64,000 nucleotides of DNA from Cellulomonas flavigena DSM 20109 (GCF_000092865.1 NC_014151.1:2852001-2916000), one strand, 5' to 3'. Positions 25,879 through 35,352 are shown, counted from the stretch's first letter. Made by a program: numbers and translations. Notes: generated by a model not told the origin, from the sequence alone.

Positions 25879-26603
25879 CAGTTGTCGACCCCCTCGGGCA
25901 CGGCCTGGCCGCCGAGGTTCTCGGCGTCGAACTCGTCCTCCTCGCCGGTGCGGTCGCTCAGACCGGCCGGCAGGCCGACGAGCCGGACCTCCTGGGCGAA
26001 CGCCGCGGCGTAGGTGACCGCGAGCGCGTCGTCGGGCTCGAGCGCGAGCGTCACCGGGACCACCGACTGCGTGCCGCTCGCGGCGGACTCGTCGAGGACC
26101 ACCTGGCTGCCGCGGACCGAGACGACGCGCACGTCGCGGACGAGCACCCGGACCTGCTTGGCCAGGCCCGGCACGTCGGCGAACACCGCGTAGATGTCGA
26201 CGCGGTCGCCGGGACGGACCCGGTCGGCGACGCCCGTCACCTGGTTCACCGAGATCGCGATCTCGCGCTCGGTGGTGCTGAGGTCGGACGGCGGGACCAG
26301 GAGGTCCGACGTGACCATCGTGCCGGCGAGCAGGTTCGTGGCGACCTTGCGCCCGACGAGCTCGTCGAGCGTGACCTCGGCGCTGGGCGAGAGCCAGCGC
26401 GCCGGGACCTCGTCGGCGACGAGGTCGCCCTCCTGGAGCTCGGCGAACGCTGGCGTGTCGTCGGCCAGCCGGTAGACCGTGCGCAGCGAGCCGACCTGGC
26501 TGGCGACGTTGCCGACGTACGACGCGATCACGAAGAACACGACGACGGCGAACACGACCGACAGCAGGACGAACAGCACACCGCGGCGCTGGCGGGGATT
26601 CAC
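25878..26603 (-). CDS. cpaB: CpaB/RcpC-like SAF-domain pilus assembly protein
   Basis: A 241-residue protein. N-terminal TM helix (RGVLFVLLSVVFAVVVFFVIA), then a SAF-like segment (LQEGDLVADEVPARWLSP, TNLLAGTMVTSDLLVP) and the RcpC/CpaB core (VTGVADRVRPGDRVDIYAVF, DVRVVSVRGSQVVLDE). The GTG at 26603 has GAGGAG 7 nt upstream and overlaps the preceding stop as GTGA. In this family the SAF region is thought to bind cell-wall polymer near the pilus base. Confidence 0.88.
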   Translation of the reverse strand: MNPRQRRGVLFVLLSVVFAVVVFFVIASYVGNVASQVGSLRTVYRLADDTPAFAELQEGDLVADEVPARWLSPSAEVTLDELVGRKVATNLLAGTMVTSDLLVPPSDLSTTEREIAISVNQVTGVADRVRPGDRVDIYAVFADVPGLAKQVRVLVRDVRVVSVRGSQVVLDESAASGTQSVVPVTLALEPDDALAVTYAAAFAQEVRLVGLPAGLSDRTGEEDEFDAENLGGQAVPEGVDN

Positions 26604-27409
26604 GAGAGAGCTCCTCGGGGATCGACGGCGGCGGGCCGCACGTGGCAGAACGGGCAGGTCGGCAGGAAGAGGAGGGCGTCGCAACCGCCGCACCGGCCGT
26701 GGGCCGGCGGCAGCTCCATCCGCTGCTCCACCGGCAGGGCGGCGAGCTCCACGGCGCTGTCGGAGCCCACGCGCCCTCGGGTGTCCAGCGCGAGCGCCGG
26801 CAGGTCGACCGTCCCGGTCGCGCCGGCGGTGGTGAGCACGTCCCGGCGCGCCACGTCGGGCAGCCGGTCCACGCCGGCGCCGTAGACCTCGCCGCGCGGG
26901 AGCACCGGCTCGGCTGCCGCGGCGCGTCCCACGGCCCGGACCTCGGGCAGCGGGCCGGAGAACGTCACGACGTAGCCGGCCCCGCCCGGGAGCCACGACC
27001 GCAGGTGCTGCCCCACGGCCACCTGCGGGTGCTCGAGCCGCGCCACGCTCGGCGTCCACGCCCCGCTCCACGTCTGCTCCAGCAGACGGTCCGCGAGGAC
27101 GACGGCGATCCCGGCGTCGACGCCCGCCGCCGCGACCTGCGCAGCCACGAGCAGCAGCGCGACCGGGCCGTGGTGCGAGGTCCGCCAGGCGACGGGGTAC
27201 CCGGCGTCGCACGCGAGGGCGGCCTGCCGCCGGACGAGGGACTCGTGGCGGCTTTCACCCAGAAGGAGGACGTGCGCTGCACGTCCTCCGAGCTCGTCGA
27301 GCAGGCCGGGCAGGTCGTCCGGGGCCGCGACGAGCAGGTCGTCGCCCGCAGCGAGCTCGCGTGCGTGCGGGGTGGGCGGCACGAGCGCCGAGACGACGAT
27401 GCGCTGCAT
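26600..27409 (-). CDS. first gene of the tad operon, zinc-ribbon-like C-terminus, function unknown
   Basis: A 269-residue soluble protein. Residues 1-130 look like an alpha/beta domain (VLLLGESRHESLVRRQAALACDAG); the C-terminus has CGGCDALLFLPTCPFCHVRP, a CxxC...CxxC(H) arrangement fit for one zinc ion. No signal peptide or TM helix, so probably cytoplasmic. It overlaps cpaB as GTGA and leads the nine-gene tad run. I do not recognise the family; a regulatory or adaptor role is a guess from position only. Confidence 0.65.
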   Translation of the reverse strand: MQRIVVSALVPPTPHARELAAGDDLLVAAPDDLPGLLDELGGRAAHVLLLGESRHESLVRRQAALACDAGYPVAWRTSHHGPVALLLVAAQVAAAGVDAGIAVVLADRLLEQTWSGAWTPSVARLEHPQVAVGQHLRSWLPGGAGYVVTFSGPLPEVRAVGRAAAAEPVLPRGEVYGAGVDRLPDVARRDVLTTAGATGTVDLPALALDTRGRVGSDSAVELAALPVEQRMELPPAHGRCGGCDALLFLPTCPFCHVRPAAVDPRGALS

Positions 27410-27557
27410 GGATACCGTGCTCTCCTGAGTGCCGTGGGCGGCGGACCGCGAGGTTTCGCGCCCCGCGGAAATCGTACGGTACGGGACGTTTCGGACATCC
27501 CGCGGAAGGTATGACCTCGGGGTGACCGGACCAGCGGATGATAGTGGGGATCGACAC

Positions 27558-27926
27558 ATGGGCAATCCGGGCGATCGGCTGATCGTGGACGGGCGCGAGG
27601 TCGCGGACCTGCTCGTCGCCGACACCTGGGCGCGGCGCGCCCGCGGGATGCTCGCCCGGCGGCCCCTGCCCGCCGCCATGTGGTTCGTGGGCGAGACGGG
27701 CGTGCACGGCGTCGGCATGACGCGGTCGCTCGACGTCGCCCTGCTGGATCGCGAGGGCCGGGTCGTCGCGACGAGCGTGCTGCGCCCGTTCGGGATGACG
27801 CGGCCGCGCCGCGGGGTCGTCGACGTCCTCGAGGCTCCCCGCGGCAGCTTCGCGACCTGGGGTCTCGTCCCCGGCAGCGTGCTGGCGCGACGGCACGGTG
27901 TCGTCGCGCGGGTCGGACGGTCGTGA
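27558..27926 (+). CDS. DUF192 family protein
   Basis: A 122-residue protein with the DUF192 core: TWARRARGMLARRPLPAAMWF, GVHGVGMTRSLDVALLDREGRVV, VLEAPRGSFATWGLVPGSVL. The ATG at 27558 has GGGGA upstream, and GATAGT at 27539-27544 is a likely -10. DUF192 genes often sit near pilus or secretion loci; here it is divergent from the tad operon across a 148-bp promoter region. Biochemical role unknown. No signal peptide is visible, unlike many DUF192 members. Confidence 0.85.
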   Translation: MGNPGDRLIVDGREVADLLVADTWARRARGMLARRPLPAAMWFVGETGVHGVGMTRSLDVALLDREGRVVATSVLRPFGMTRPRRGVVDVLEAPRGSFATWGLVPGSVLARRHGVVARVGRS

Positions 27927-28093
27927 GGCACATCGACATCCTCGGCGCGCGGACCTCTGCGACGTAGGGCCCAGGGGTCGGTTCGCCCGAGCGCGGCGTG
28001 GGCCCCCCGGTGGGCCCGACGGCCCACGCCCGCGACTCGTCGGCCCGGCGCGCGGCGGTCGTCGGGCAGCGCGCGGCGGCTGCCGTAATGCGT

Positions 28094-28124
28094 TTGCGGG
28101 CCTGTCGGTACCGGCACGTAACGT
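28094..28124 (+). promoter_or_regulatory. promoter of the ABC exporter operon
   Basis: TTGCGG (28094-28099), 19 nt, TAACGT (28119-28124), 8 nt before the ATG at 28133. No Shine-Dalgarno, so the first ABC gene is probably leaderless. Three GGGCCC boxes lie further upstream (27965-28018). Confidence 0.5.
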
Positions 28125-28132
28125 TGCCCGAC

Positions 28133-29947
28133 ATGCGCTCCCTGCCCCTCGCCGACCCCGGCACCCCGCCGCTCGGTGGTCCCGCCGCCTACCTGGCGTG
28201 GGTCGCCCGACGGCAGTGGGGCATCCTGGCCGCGGCCGTGACCTGCAGCGTCGTGCAGTTCGCGTGCCAGGCGTTCCTGCCGTACCTCACCGGGCGCGCG
28301 ATCGACGGAGGGCTGCAGCACGGCTTCGGACCGGACCTCCTGCGCGCGGCCGGCACCCTGCTGTGCCTCGCGCTGGTGAGCGCCGCCGCGTCCGCGCTCG
28401 GGCACCGGTTCGACGTCGCCAACTGGCTGCGCGCGGCGTTCACGACGTCGCAGCTCGTCGGGCGCACGTCGGCCCGCTCGGGGCACGCGATCACGGCGGA
28501 GCTGCCGACGGGCGAGGTGGTCTCCGCCGTCGCGAACGACGCGCTGCGCGTCGGCGACCTGTTCGCCGTCACGGCGCGCTTCGTCGGGTCGCTGACGGCC
28601 TACGCCGCGGTGGCCGTGCTCATGCTGCGCGTGTCGGTGCCGCTCGGGCTCGTCGTCCTGCTGGGCCTGCCGACCGTGGCCGCGGCGCTGGGGCTGCTCG
28701 TCCGGCCGCTGCAGCGACGCCAGAGCGCGCAGCGCGAGGCCTCCGGCCGGCTCACCACGCTGGGCTCCGACACGGTCTCGGGGCTGCGCGTCCTGCGCGG
28801 CATCGGCGGCGAGTCCGTCTTCACGGGCCGCTACCGGCGGCAGTCCCAGCTGGTGCGGGAGCGCGGCGAGCACGTGGCCGTGACGCAGTCCTGGCTGGAC
28901 GCGCTGCAGGTCCTGCTGCCCGGCCTGTTCGTGGTCGCCCTCGTCTGGATGGGCGCGACCATGGCCATGGCGGGCACGATCACACCCGGGCAGCTCGTCA
29001 CCACCTACGGGTACGCCGCGTTCCTCGGGTGGCCCGTGCAGAACGCCACCGAGTTCCTGCAGTCGGCCACGCGCGCCGTGGTGGGGACCCGCAAGGTCCT
29101 CGCGGTTCTCCGGGTGGTGCCGGCCGCGGGCGCCGTGCCCGCGACGGCGACCGCTCCCCCGGCCGGTGCGACGCTGGTCGACGAGGCCAGCGGCGTGACG
29201 GTCGAGCCGGGCCGCGTCGTCGCGCTCGTCTCGGCCGACCCGGACGAGTCCGCCCGCATCGCGACCCGCCTGGGCCGGTTCGACGACGCGGCCGAGGCGG
29301 CCACGCCCGTGCTCCTGGGCGGTGTGCCGCTGCGCGACCTGCCGCTGGCCGAGGTCCGCCGACGGGTCGTCGTCGCGGAGGCGATGCCGCAGCTCTTCTC
29401 CGGCACCCTCGCCGCGGGGCTCGACGTGCGCGGCGGCGCCTCGCGGGACGACCTGCTCGCAGCCGTCGGCCTGGCCGACGCGCAGGACGTGCTCGACTCG
29501 GTCCCCGACGGCCTGGACGGCGAGCTCCCCGAGAAGGGCCGCTCGCTGTCCGGCGGCCAGCGTCAGCGCGTCGCGCTGGCGCGGGCGCTGCTCACCGACG
29601 CCGAGGTCCTCGTGCTCGTCGAGCCCACGAGCGCGGTCGACGCCCACACCGAGGCACGCATCGCGGCCCGGCTCGCGGACGCTCGCCGCGGGCGCAGCAC
29701 GGTGGTGGTGACCGCCAGCCCGCTCGTGCTCGACCACGTCGACGAGGTGCAGCTCGTGCAGGACGGCGTGCTCGTCGCCCGCGGCACCCACGCCGAGCTC
29801 CTCGACGGCGCCGCCGGGCCCGCCGTCGCCGCGGCCTACCGCGCGGTCGTGGGCAGGTCGCTCGACGACGACCTCGCCGTGGAGCCCGCGTTCGGCGACC
29901 ACGACACCCTGACGCCCGTCGACCTGCCCACCGGAGGTGGCGCGTGA
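28133..29947 (+). CDS. ABC exporter half-transporter with degenerate nucleotide-binding domain
   Basis: A 604-residue TMD-NBD protein with six helices at residues about 25-310. The NBD keeps the signature LSGGQRQR (472-479), but its Walker A is gone: the P-loop position reads VSADPDESA (366-374), with no GxxGxGKS/T. Walker B has lost its Asp (EVLVLVEPTSAVD), and the H-loop His is absent (VVVTASPL). It can therefore contribute only its LSGGQ to the partner's ATP site. The stop overlaps the next gene's GTG (GTGA). Substrate unknown (drug, lipid or peptide). Confidence 0.9.
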   Translation: MRSLPLADPGTPPLGGPAAYLAWVARRQWGILAAAVTCSVVQFACQAFLPYLTGRAIDGGLQHGFGPDLLRAAGTLLCLALVSAAASALGHRFDVANWLRAAFTTSQLVGRTSARSGHAITAELPTGEVVSAVANDALRVGDLFAVTARFVGSLTAYAAVAVLMLRVSVPLGLVVLLGLPTVAAALGLLVRPLQRRQSAQREASGRLTTLGSDTVSGLRVLRGIGGESVFTGRYRRQSQLVRERGEHVAVTQSWLDALQVLLPGLFVVALVWMGATMAMAGTITPGQLVTTYGYAAFLGWPVQNATEFLQSATRAVVGTRKVLAVLRVVPAAGAVPATATAPPAGATLVDEASGVTVEPGRVVALVSADPDESARIATRLGRFDDAAEAATPVLLGGVPLRDLPLAEVRRRVVVAEAMPQLFSGTLAAGLDVRGGASRDDLLAAVGLADAQDVLDSVPDGLDGELPEKGRSLSGGQRQRVALARALLTDAEVLVLVEPTSAVDAHTEARIAARLADARRGRSTVVVTASPLVLDHVDEVQLVQDGVLVARGTHAELLDGAAGPAVAAAYRAVVGRSLDDDLAVEPAFGDHDTLTPVDLPTGGGA

Positions 29948-31683
29948 AGCTCCCCGTCGCCGACGCGGCCACCGTGCGCGCGTACGCGGCCGACCTCCTG
30001 AGCCGCCACCGGCGACCGCTGGGCGGCATCGCCGTCCTGCACACGCTCGCGGCCGTCGCGGGGCTCGCCGGTCCGTGGCTGCTCGGCCGGCTCGTCGACG
30101 CCGTCACGCGCGGCACGGACGCCCGGTACGTCAACACGCTCGTCGCCGTCGGCGCGGCCGCGGTGCTCACCCAGACCGGGCTGCTGCGCTACGCCCAGCG
30201 CGCGTCGATGGTCTTCGGCGAGAAGGTCTTCGCCGAGCTGCGCGAGGACTTCCTCGAGACCGTGACGTCGCTGCCCCTGTCCGTCGTCGAGCGCGCCGGC
30301 ACGGGCGACCTCGTGGCGCGCACGACCAACGACGTCAACAAGCTCCAGCACGCCGTGCGCTTCGGTGTGCCGCGCGTGATCGTCGCGGTCGTCACCATCA
30401 CGCTGACGATCGCCGCGTGCCTGGTGATCTCCCCGCTCGTCTCGGTCGCGCTCTTCGTCGGCGTGCCGACGATGCTCCTGGTCGTCCGGTGGTACCTGCG
30501 CCGCGCGACGCCCGCGTACGTGCGGGAGTCCGCGGCGTACGCCGAGCTGAACGGCTCGATCACCGAGACGGTGGAGGGCGCCCGGACGGTCGACGCGCTC
30601 GGCATGGCCGCCGCCCGCGAGCGGCGCGTGGACGACGACCTGCGGGAGGCGTTCGCCGCCGAGCGCGCGACGCTGCGACTGCGGACGGTGCTCTTCCCCG
30701 GGGTGGAGCTGACGTTCGTGCTCGCGCCCGTGGCCGTCCTGGTGTGGGGCGGGTACCTCGCGTCCACCGGGCAGGTGACGCTGGGTGCGGTGACGACGAT
30801 CGTGCTCTACGGGTACCAGGTCACCGGGCCGGTGTGGGAGCTCATCTTCTGGGTCGACGAGATCCAGGTGGCGGCCACCGCGCTCGCGCGCATCGTCGGC
30901 GTACGGCTCGTCGCGCCGGACCGCGAGGCGACGGGCGCCCGCCCGACCGACGAGCGCGTCGCGACGCACGGCCTGCGGTACGCGTACCGCGAGGGTCACG
31001 ACGTGCTGCACGGCATCGACCTGGACCTCGCACCCGGCGAGCGGCTCGCGGTCGTCGGCCCGTCCGGGGCCGGCAAGTCGACGCTCGGTCGCATGCTGGC
31101 GGGCATCCACCCGCCCACGGGCGGCAGCGCGACCGTCGGCGGCGTGCCCCTCGTGGACCTGCCGCTCGACGACCTGCGGACGCACGTCGCCCTGGTCACG
31201 CAGGAGCATCACGTGTTCGTGGGGACCGTGGCGGACAACCTGCGGCTGGCGAAGGTCGCCGCGGACGACGCCGAGCTGGAGCGCGCGCTGCGCGCGGTCG
31301 ACGCCTGGGACTGGGTGCAGGGGCTGCCCGACGGGTTGGCGACCGAGGTCGGCTCGGGCGGTGCGCCGCTGACGCCGGCGCAGGCGCAGCAGCTCGCGCT
31401 CGCGCGCCTCGTGCTGCTCGACCCGCACACGCTGGTGCTCGACGAGGCGACCTCCCTGCTGGACCCACGCGCCGCGCGGCACCTCGAACGGTCGCTCTCC
31501 GCGGTGCTCGCCGGGCGCACGGTCGTCGCGATCGCGCACCGTCTGCACACCGCGCACGACGCCGACCGTGTGGCCGTCGTCGACGCCGGGCGGATCACCG
31601 AGATCGGCCCGCACGACGAGCTCGTCGCGGCGGGCGGCGAGTACGCCGCCCTGTGGCGGTCCTGGCAGCACGAGTCGACCTGA
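29944..31683 (+). CDS. ABC exporter half-transporter with intact Walker A/B but degenerate signature
   Basis: A 579-residue TMD-NBD protein, the partner of the previous gene. Walker A GPSGAGKST (372-380), Q-loop Gln420, Walker B LVLDEAT and H-loop AHRL are intact, but the ABC signature is LTPAQ instead of LSGGQ (476-480). Pairing the two gives one complete ATP site (this Walker A/B with the partner's LSGGQ) and one that should be dead. GTG 29944 is coupled to the upstream stop. Confidence 0.92.
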   Translation: MKLPVADAATVRAYAADLLSRHRRPLGGIAVLHTLAAVAGLAGPWLLGRLVDAVTRGTDARYVNTLVAVGAAAVLTQTGLLRYAQRASMVFGEKVFAELREDFLETVTSLPLSVVERAGTGDLVARTTNDVNKLQHAVRFGVPRVIVAVVTITLTIAACLVISPLVSVALFVGVPTMLLVVRWYLRRATPAYVRESAAYAELNGSITETVEGARTVDALGMAAARERRVDDDLREAFAAERATLRLRTVLFPGVELTFVLAPVAVLVWGGYLASTGQVTLGAVTTIVLYGYQVTGPVWELIFWVDEIQVAATALARIVGVRLVAPDREATGARPTDERVATHGLRYAYREGHDVLHGIDLDLAPGERLAVVGPSGAGKSTLGRMLAGIHPPTGGSATVGGVPLVDLPLDDLRTHVALVTQEHHVFVGTVADNLRLAKVAADDAELERALRAVDAWDWVQGLPDGLATEVGSGGAPLTPAQAQQLALARLVLLDPHTLVLDEATSLLDPRAARHLERSLSAVLAGRTVVAIAHRLHTAHDADRVAVVDAGRITEIGPHDELVAAGGEYAALWRSWQHEST

Positions 31684-31716
31684 CCGGCGTCCCGCTGCGC
31701 CGCCGGACGGACGCGG

Positions 31717-32577
31717 TCAGCGCTCGCGCACCGCGGCGGGCTCGTCCACGTCGGCCGAGGGCACGTCGGCGGGCCGGGCGCGGTCCGCGTCGTCCGGCGG
31801 CGGCGCCTCCCCCGGCAGGGGCGGGCGCCCGGCGGCCTCGTCGCGCACCAGCCGCCACCACAGCCCGGCGGCGAACAGCCCGAAGATCCACCACTGCGCG
31901 GCGTAGGCGAGGTTCTGCACGTTGAGCCCGGAGCCGGCCCGGCGCGGCGGGTCGAGGCCCTCGAGCCCGGTCGCCACGGCGGGGTCCGCGGGATCGCTCG
32001 TCTGGACCACGAGGTACCCGGTCCAGATCGGCCCGCCCCAGGTGGCGAGGAGCTGGGCGGAGCTGATGGCGTCCGTGCGGCCGTCGACGAGGGGGGCACC
32101 CGCCTCCTCCCCCACCTGCAGCCAGCCGACCACCTCGACGTCACCGGCGGGGGCCGCCGGGACGTCCGGGGTCGGCGACCAGCCGCGCACCACGGGGAGC
32201 ACAGCCGGCCCGTCGGCCGTCGCCACACGCAACGGCGTGAGGACGAGGTAGCCGTCGGTCCGTCCGTCGTGCTCGCGTCCGGTGACCAGGAGCGTCGCCC
32301 CGTCGTCGTACGTGCCGGTGACGACGGCCTTGCGCGCGACGAGGTCCCCCGCGAACGTCTGACCGGGCGCGAGCAGGTCCGCCAGCGGCTCCGGCGGGGC
32401 CGTCACCACCCGCTCGGCCTCGCGCGCGGCCGACGCGGCCCCGCGGATCTCCGCACGGTCGAGCTGCCACACCCCCAGCCGCGCACAGACGGCCGCGGCG
32501 GCCAGGAGGAGCACGAGCAGGCCGAGCATCCGCGGACGGAGCGCGGCGCGCCACAGGGAGGTGGGGGTGTCGGCCAC
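31717..32577 (-). CDS. SURF1 family cytochrome oxidase biogenesis protein
   Basis: A 286-residue membrane protein with the SURF1 layout: an N-terminal TM helix ending [12 protein letters not shown], an external domain ([34 protein letters not shown]), a C-terminal helix ([27 protein letters not shown]) and an acidic/Pro-rich tail. SURF1 proteins help insert heme a into aa3-type oxidase. TACGGT lies 5 nt before the GTG start, so the mRNA may be leaderless. Convergent with the ABC operon. Confidence 0.9.
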   Translation of the reverse strand: MADTPTSLWRAALRPRMLGLLVLLLAAAAVCARLGVWQLDRAEIRGAASAAREAERVVTAPPEPLADLLAPGQTFAGDLVARKAVVTGTYDDGATLLVTGREHDGRTDGYLVLTPLRVATADGPAVLPVVRGWSPTPDVPAAPAGDVEVVGWLQVGEEAGAPLVDGRTDAISSAQLLATWGGPIWTGYLVVQTSDPADPAVATGLEGLDPPRRAGSGLNVQNLAYAAQWWIFGLFAAGLWWRLVRDEAAGRPPLPGEAPPPDDADRARPADVPSADVDEPAAVRER

Positions 32578-32647
32578 ACCTCACCGTACCCGGCGTGCCA
32601 GGCTCCTCCCGGTGGCCCCTGCGGGGATCGCCCAGGTGCGCTTGTAT

Positions 32648-32669
32648 GGCTGTGGTCAGGAGCACAGCC
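32648..32669 (+). promoter_or_regulatory. CRP/GlxR-like dyad upstream of xfp
   Basis: GGCTGTG-N8-CACAGCC, a perfect 7-bp inverted repeat whose core TGTG-N8-CACA has the half-site spacing of CRP-family operators (TGTGA-N6-TCACA). It starts 113 nt before the xfp ATG. The same sequence could fold as an RNA hairpin if transcribed. Confidence 0.5.
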
Positions 32670-32693
32670 GAGGTGGGCCGGACGTCCCACCTC
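32670..32693 (+). promoter_or_regulatory. second dyad of the xfp leader (GAGGTGGG-N8-CCCACCTC)
   Basis: Perfect 8-bp inverted repeat with the same 8-nt gap as the preceding dyad, and a centre 23 bp away (about two helical turns). It could be a second operator or an RNA hairpin. Confidence 0.45.
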
Positions 32694-32712
32694 TCGCCAG
32701 GACCTCACGCAA

Positions 32713-32731
32713 GGCTGGGAACCGCCCAGCC
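32713..32731 (+). promoter_or_regulatory. third hairpin of the xfp leader
   Basis: GGCTGGG-AACCG-CCCAGCC, a perfect 7-bp stem with a 5-nt loop, 30 nt before the ATG. Just after it, CTCC (32742-32745) can pair with GGAG (32749-32752) of the ribosome-binding site. Confidence 0.4.
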
Positions 32732-32760
32732 GAACGGCGCTCTCCCCGGGAGGGAAACTG

Positions 32761-35307
32761 ATGACTTCCACCACGTCGGACCCGCAGCGGACGGGCGCCG
32801 GCCCGATCGCCCCCGGGCAGTTCGCCGCCGCCGAGGCGCGGACCGCCTGGCGCAGGGGCACGGGCGAGGTCGACGACGCGACCCTGCAGCGCATCGAGAA
32901 GTTCTGGCGCGCGGCCAACTACCTGTCGGTCGGCCAGATCTACCTGCTCGACAACCCGCTGCTGCGCCGCCCGCTGAGCCGGGACGACGTCAAGCCGCGC
33001 CTGCTGGGCCACTGGGGCACGACGCCGGGCCTGAACTTCCTCTACGCGCACCTCAACCGCGCGGTCGCGGAGCGGCAGCAGTCGACGATCTACGTCACCG
33101 GCCCGGGACACGGCGGGCCCGGCCTGGTCGCCAGCGCCTACCTCGACGGCACGTACTCCGAGGTCTACTCGGACATCACGGAGGACGAGGAGGGGCTGCG
33201 CCGGCTGTTCAAGCAGTTCTCCTTCCCCGGCGGCATCCCGTCGCACGTCGCTCCGGAGACCCCCGGCTCGATCCACGAGGGCGGCGAGCTCGGCTACGCG
33301 CTGAGCCACGCGTACGGCGCGGCGTTCGACAACCCGCACCTGCTGGTCGCGGCGGTCGTCGGCGACGGCGAGGCGGAGACGGGCCCGCTGGCGACGAGCT
33401 GGCACTCGAACAAGTTCGTCAACCCGGCCCAGGACGGCATGGTGCTGCCGATCCTGCACCTGAACGGCTACAAGATCGCGAACCCGACGGTCCTGGACCG
33501 CATCAGCGACGGCGAGCTGCGCGACCTCATGGTCGGGTACGGGCACACGCCCCACGTCTTCGAGGCGGGCTTCGACGACGAGGACGACCTGTCGATCCAC
33601 CGGCGCTTCGCCGTCCTGCTCGACGAGGTGCTCGACGAGATCGCCGCCATCAAGGAGCGCGCGGCGGGTGGTGATCTCACCCGGCCGATGTACCCGATGA
33701 TCGTGTTCCGCACGCCGAAGGGCTGGACGGGACCCGCGGAGATCGACGGCAAGAAGACGACGGGCTCGTGGCGCGCGCACCAGGTGCCGCTCGCGAGCGC
33801 GCGCGACACGCCGGAGCACCTCGCGGTGCTCGAGGACTGGCTGCAGTCGTACGGGCCCGACGAGCTGTTCGACGCGGACGGTCGCGTCGATGACGAGATC
33901 CGCGCGCTGGCGCCGGTCGGCGACCTGCGGATGAGCGCCAACCCGCACGCCAACGGCGGGCTCCTGCTGCGCGACCTGCGGCTGCCGGACTTCCGGGACT
34001 TCGCGCAGGACGTGCCCACGCCGGCCTCGACGTTCGCGGAGGCGCCGCGCGTCCTGGGCGAGTACCTGACCGAGGTCATCCGCCGGAACCCCGACAACTT
34101 CCGGATCTTCGGCCCCGACGAGACCGCGTCGAACCGCCTGCAGGCCGTCTACGAGGTCACCGCCAAGCAGTGGAACGCGGACTTCGAGGGGCCGGAGGTC
34201 GACGACCACCTGGAGCGTGCCGGGCGCGTCATGGAGATGCTGTCGGAGCACCAGTGCCAGGGCTGGCTGGAGGGCTACCTGCTGACGGGGCGGCACGGCC
34301 TGTTCACCTCCTACGAGGCGTTCATCCACATCGTCGACTCGATGTTCAACCAGCACGCGAAGTGGCTGAAGGTCACCAACCACATCCCGTGGCGGCGGCC
34401 GGTCGCGAGCCTGAACTACCTGCTGTCGAGCCACGTGTGGCGTCAGGACCACAACGGCTTCAGCCACCAGGACCCCGGCTTCATCGACCACGTGGTCAAC
34501 AAGAAGGCCGAGGTCGTGCGGGTCTACCTGCCGCCGGACGCGAACACGCTGCTGAGCACGTACGACCACTGCCTGCGCAGCCGGCAGTACGTCAACGTCG
34601 TCGTGTCCGGCAAGCAGCCCGCCCCCAACTTCCTGTCGATGGACGAGGCCGTCGCGCACTGCACGCGCGGCCTGGGCATCTGGGAGTGGGCCGGGTCGGA
34701 GGCTCAGGACGAGGAGCCGGACGTCGTCCTCGCGTGCGCCGGCGACGTCCCGACGCTCGAGGTGCTGGCGGCGGCGGACATCCTGCGGCGCGAGCTGCCG
34801 CAGCTCAAGGTGCGCGTCGTCAACGTCGTGGACCTCATGCGGCTGCAGGACGCGCGCGAGCACCCGCACGGGCTGACGGACGCGGAGTTCGACACGATCT
34901 TCACGGCCGACCGTCCGATCGTGTTCGCGTACCACGGCTACCCGTGGCTGATCCACCGTCTGACGTACCGTCGCAACGGGCACGCGAACATCCACGTGCG
35001 CGGGTACAAGGAGGAGGGCACCACCACGACGCCCTTCGACATGGTGATGCTCAACGACCTCGACCGGTACCACCTGGTCATCGACGTCATCGACCACGTG
35101 CACTGGGCGCGGGCGTCGCAGGCGGGCCTGCGCCAGCGCATGGTCGACGCCCGCATCCGCGCCCGGCAGTGGACGCGCGAGCACGGGGAGGACATCCCCG
35201 AGGTGCGCGACTGGGTCTGGCCGGACGTCGGCGACACGGCGACCGAGGACGGCGGCCCCACGCAGACGCGCACCGCGGTCGCCGACACCGGCGGGGACAA
35301 CGAGTAG
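32761..35307 (+). CDS. xfp: xylulose-5-phosphate/fructose-6-phosphate phosphoketolase
   Basis: An 848-residue thiamine-diphosphate enzyme splitting xylulose-5-P or fructose-6-P into acetyl phosphate plus a triose or tetrose phosphate. Family blocks: [51 protein letters not shown], the ThDP motif [32 protein letters not shown] and [25 protein letters not shown] lies 6 nt before the ATG. First gene of xfp-pta-ackA, which converts the product to acetate with ATP formation. Leader dyads suggest catabolite-type control. Confidence 0.97.
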   Translation: MTSTTSDPQRTGAGPIAPGQFAAAEARTAWRRGTGEVDDATLQRIEKFWRAANYLSVGQIYLLDNPLLRRPLSRDDVKPRLLGHWGTTPGLNFLYAHLNRAVAERQQSTIYVTGPGHGGPGLVASAYLDGTYSEVYSDITEDEEGLRRLFKQFSFPGGIPSHVAPETPGSIHEGGELGYALSHAYGAAFDNPHLLVAAVVGDGEAETGPLATSWHSNKFVNPAQDGMVLPILHLNGYKIANPTVLDRISDGELRDLMVGYGHTPHVFEAGFDDEDDLSIHRRFAVLLDEVLDEIAAIKERAAGGDLTRPMYPMIVFRTPKGWTGPAEIDGKKTTGSWRAHQVPLASARDTPEHLAVLEDWLQSYGPDELFDADGRVDDEIRALAPVGDLRMSANPHANGGLLLRDLRLPDFRDFAQDVPTPASTFAEAPRVLGEYLTEVIRRNPDNFRIFGPDETASNRLQAVYEVTAKQWNADFEGPEVDDHLERAGRVMEMLSEHQCQGWLEGYLLTGRHGLFTSYEAFIHIVDSMFNQHAKWLKVTNHIPWRRPVASLNYLLSSHVWRQDHNGFSHQDPGFIDHVVNKKAEVVRVYLPPDANTLLSTYDHCLRSRQYVNVVVSGKQPAPNFLSMDEAVAHCTRGLGIWEWAGSEAQDEEPDVVLACAGDVPTLEVLAAADILRRELPQLKVRVVNVVDLMRLQDAREHPHGLTDAEFDTIFTADRPIVFAYHGYPWLIHRLTYRRNGHANIHVRGYKEEGTTTTPFDMVMLNDLDRYHLVIDVIDHVHWARASQAGLRQRMVDARIRARQWTREHGEDIPEVRDWVWPDVGDTATEDGGPTQTRTAVADTGGDNE

Positions 35308-35324
35308 CACCGCGGCCCGACGGT

Positions 35325-35352
35325 CGTGCCCGGGCCCACCGGCCCGGGCACG
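35325..35352 (+). terminator. hairpin between xfp and pta
   Basis: Perfect 11-bp stem (arms 35325-35335 and 35342-35352) in the 97-nt gap. Probably an attenuator or mRNA stabiliser that sets xfp above pta-ackA, since the genes share strand and pathway. Confidence 0.55.

Noticed and set aside
27927..28132. GGGCCC boxes upstream of the ABC exporter as a fifth member of the flp-type promoter set
   Set aside because: The boxes are about 100 bp from the TAACGT -10 and the fixed N19 spacing is absent; such hexamers are common at this GC content.
26600..29902. 1100-codon open frame on the minus strand across DUF192 and the ABC exporter
   Set aside because: Only its last 269 codons are a real gene; the rest is antisense to motif-bearing plus-strand genes.
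32648..32754. xfp leader considered as a ZTP or guanidine riboswitch
   Set aside because: The conserved cores of those riboswitches (such as the ZTP CCGCC-type core or ACGR loops of mini-ykkC) are not present; only generic hairpins are seen.
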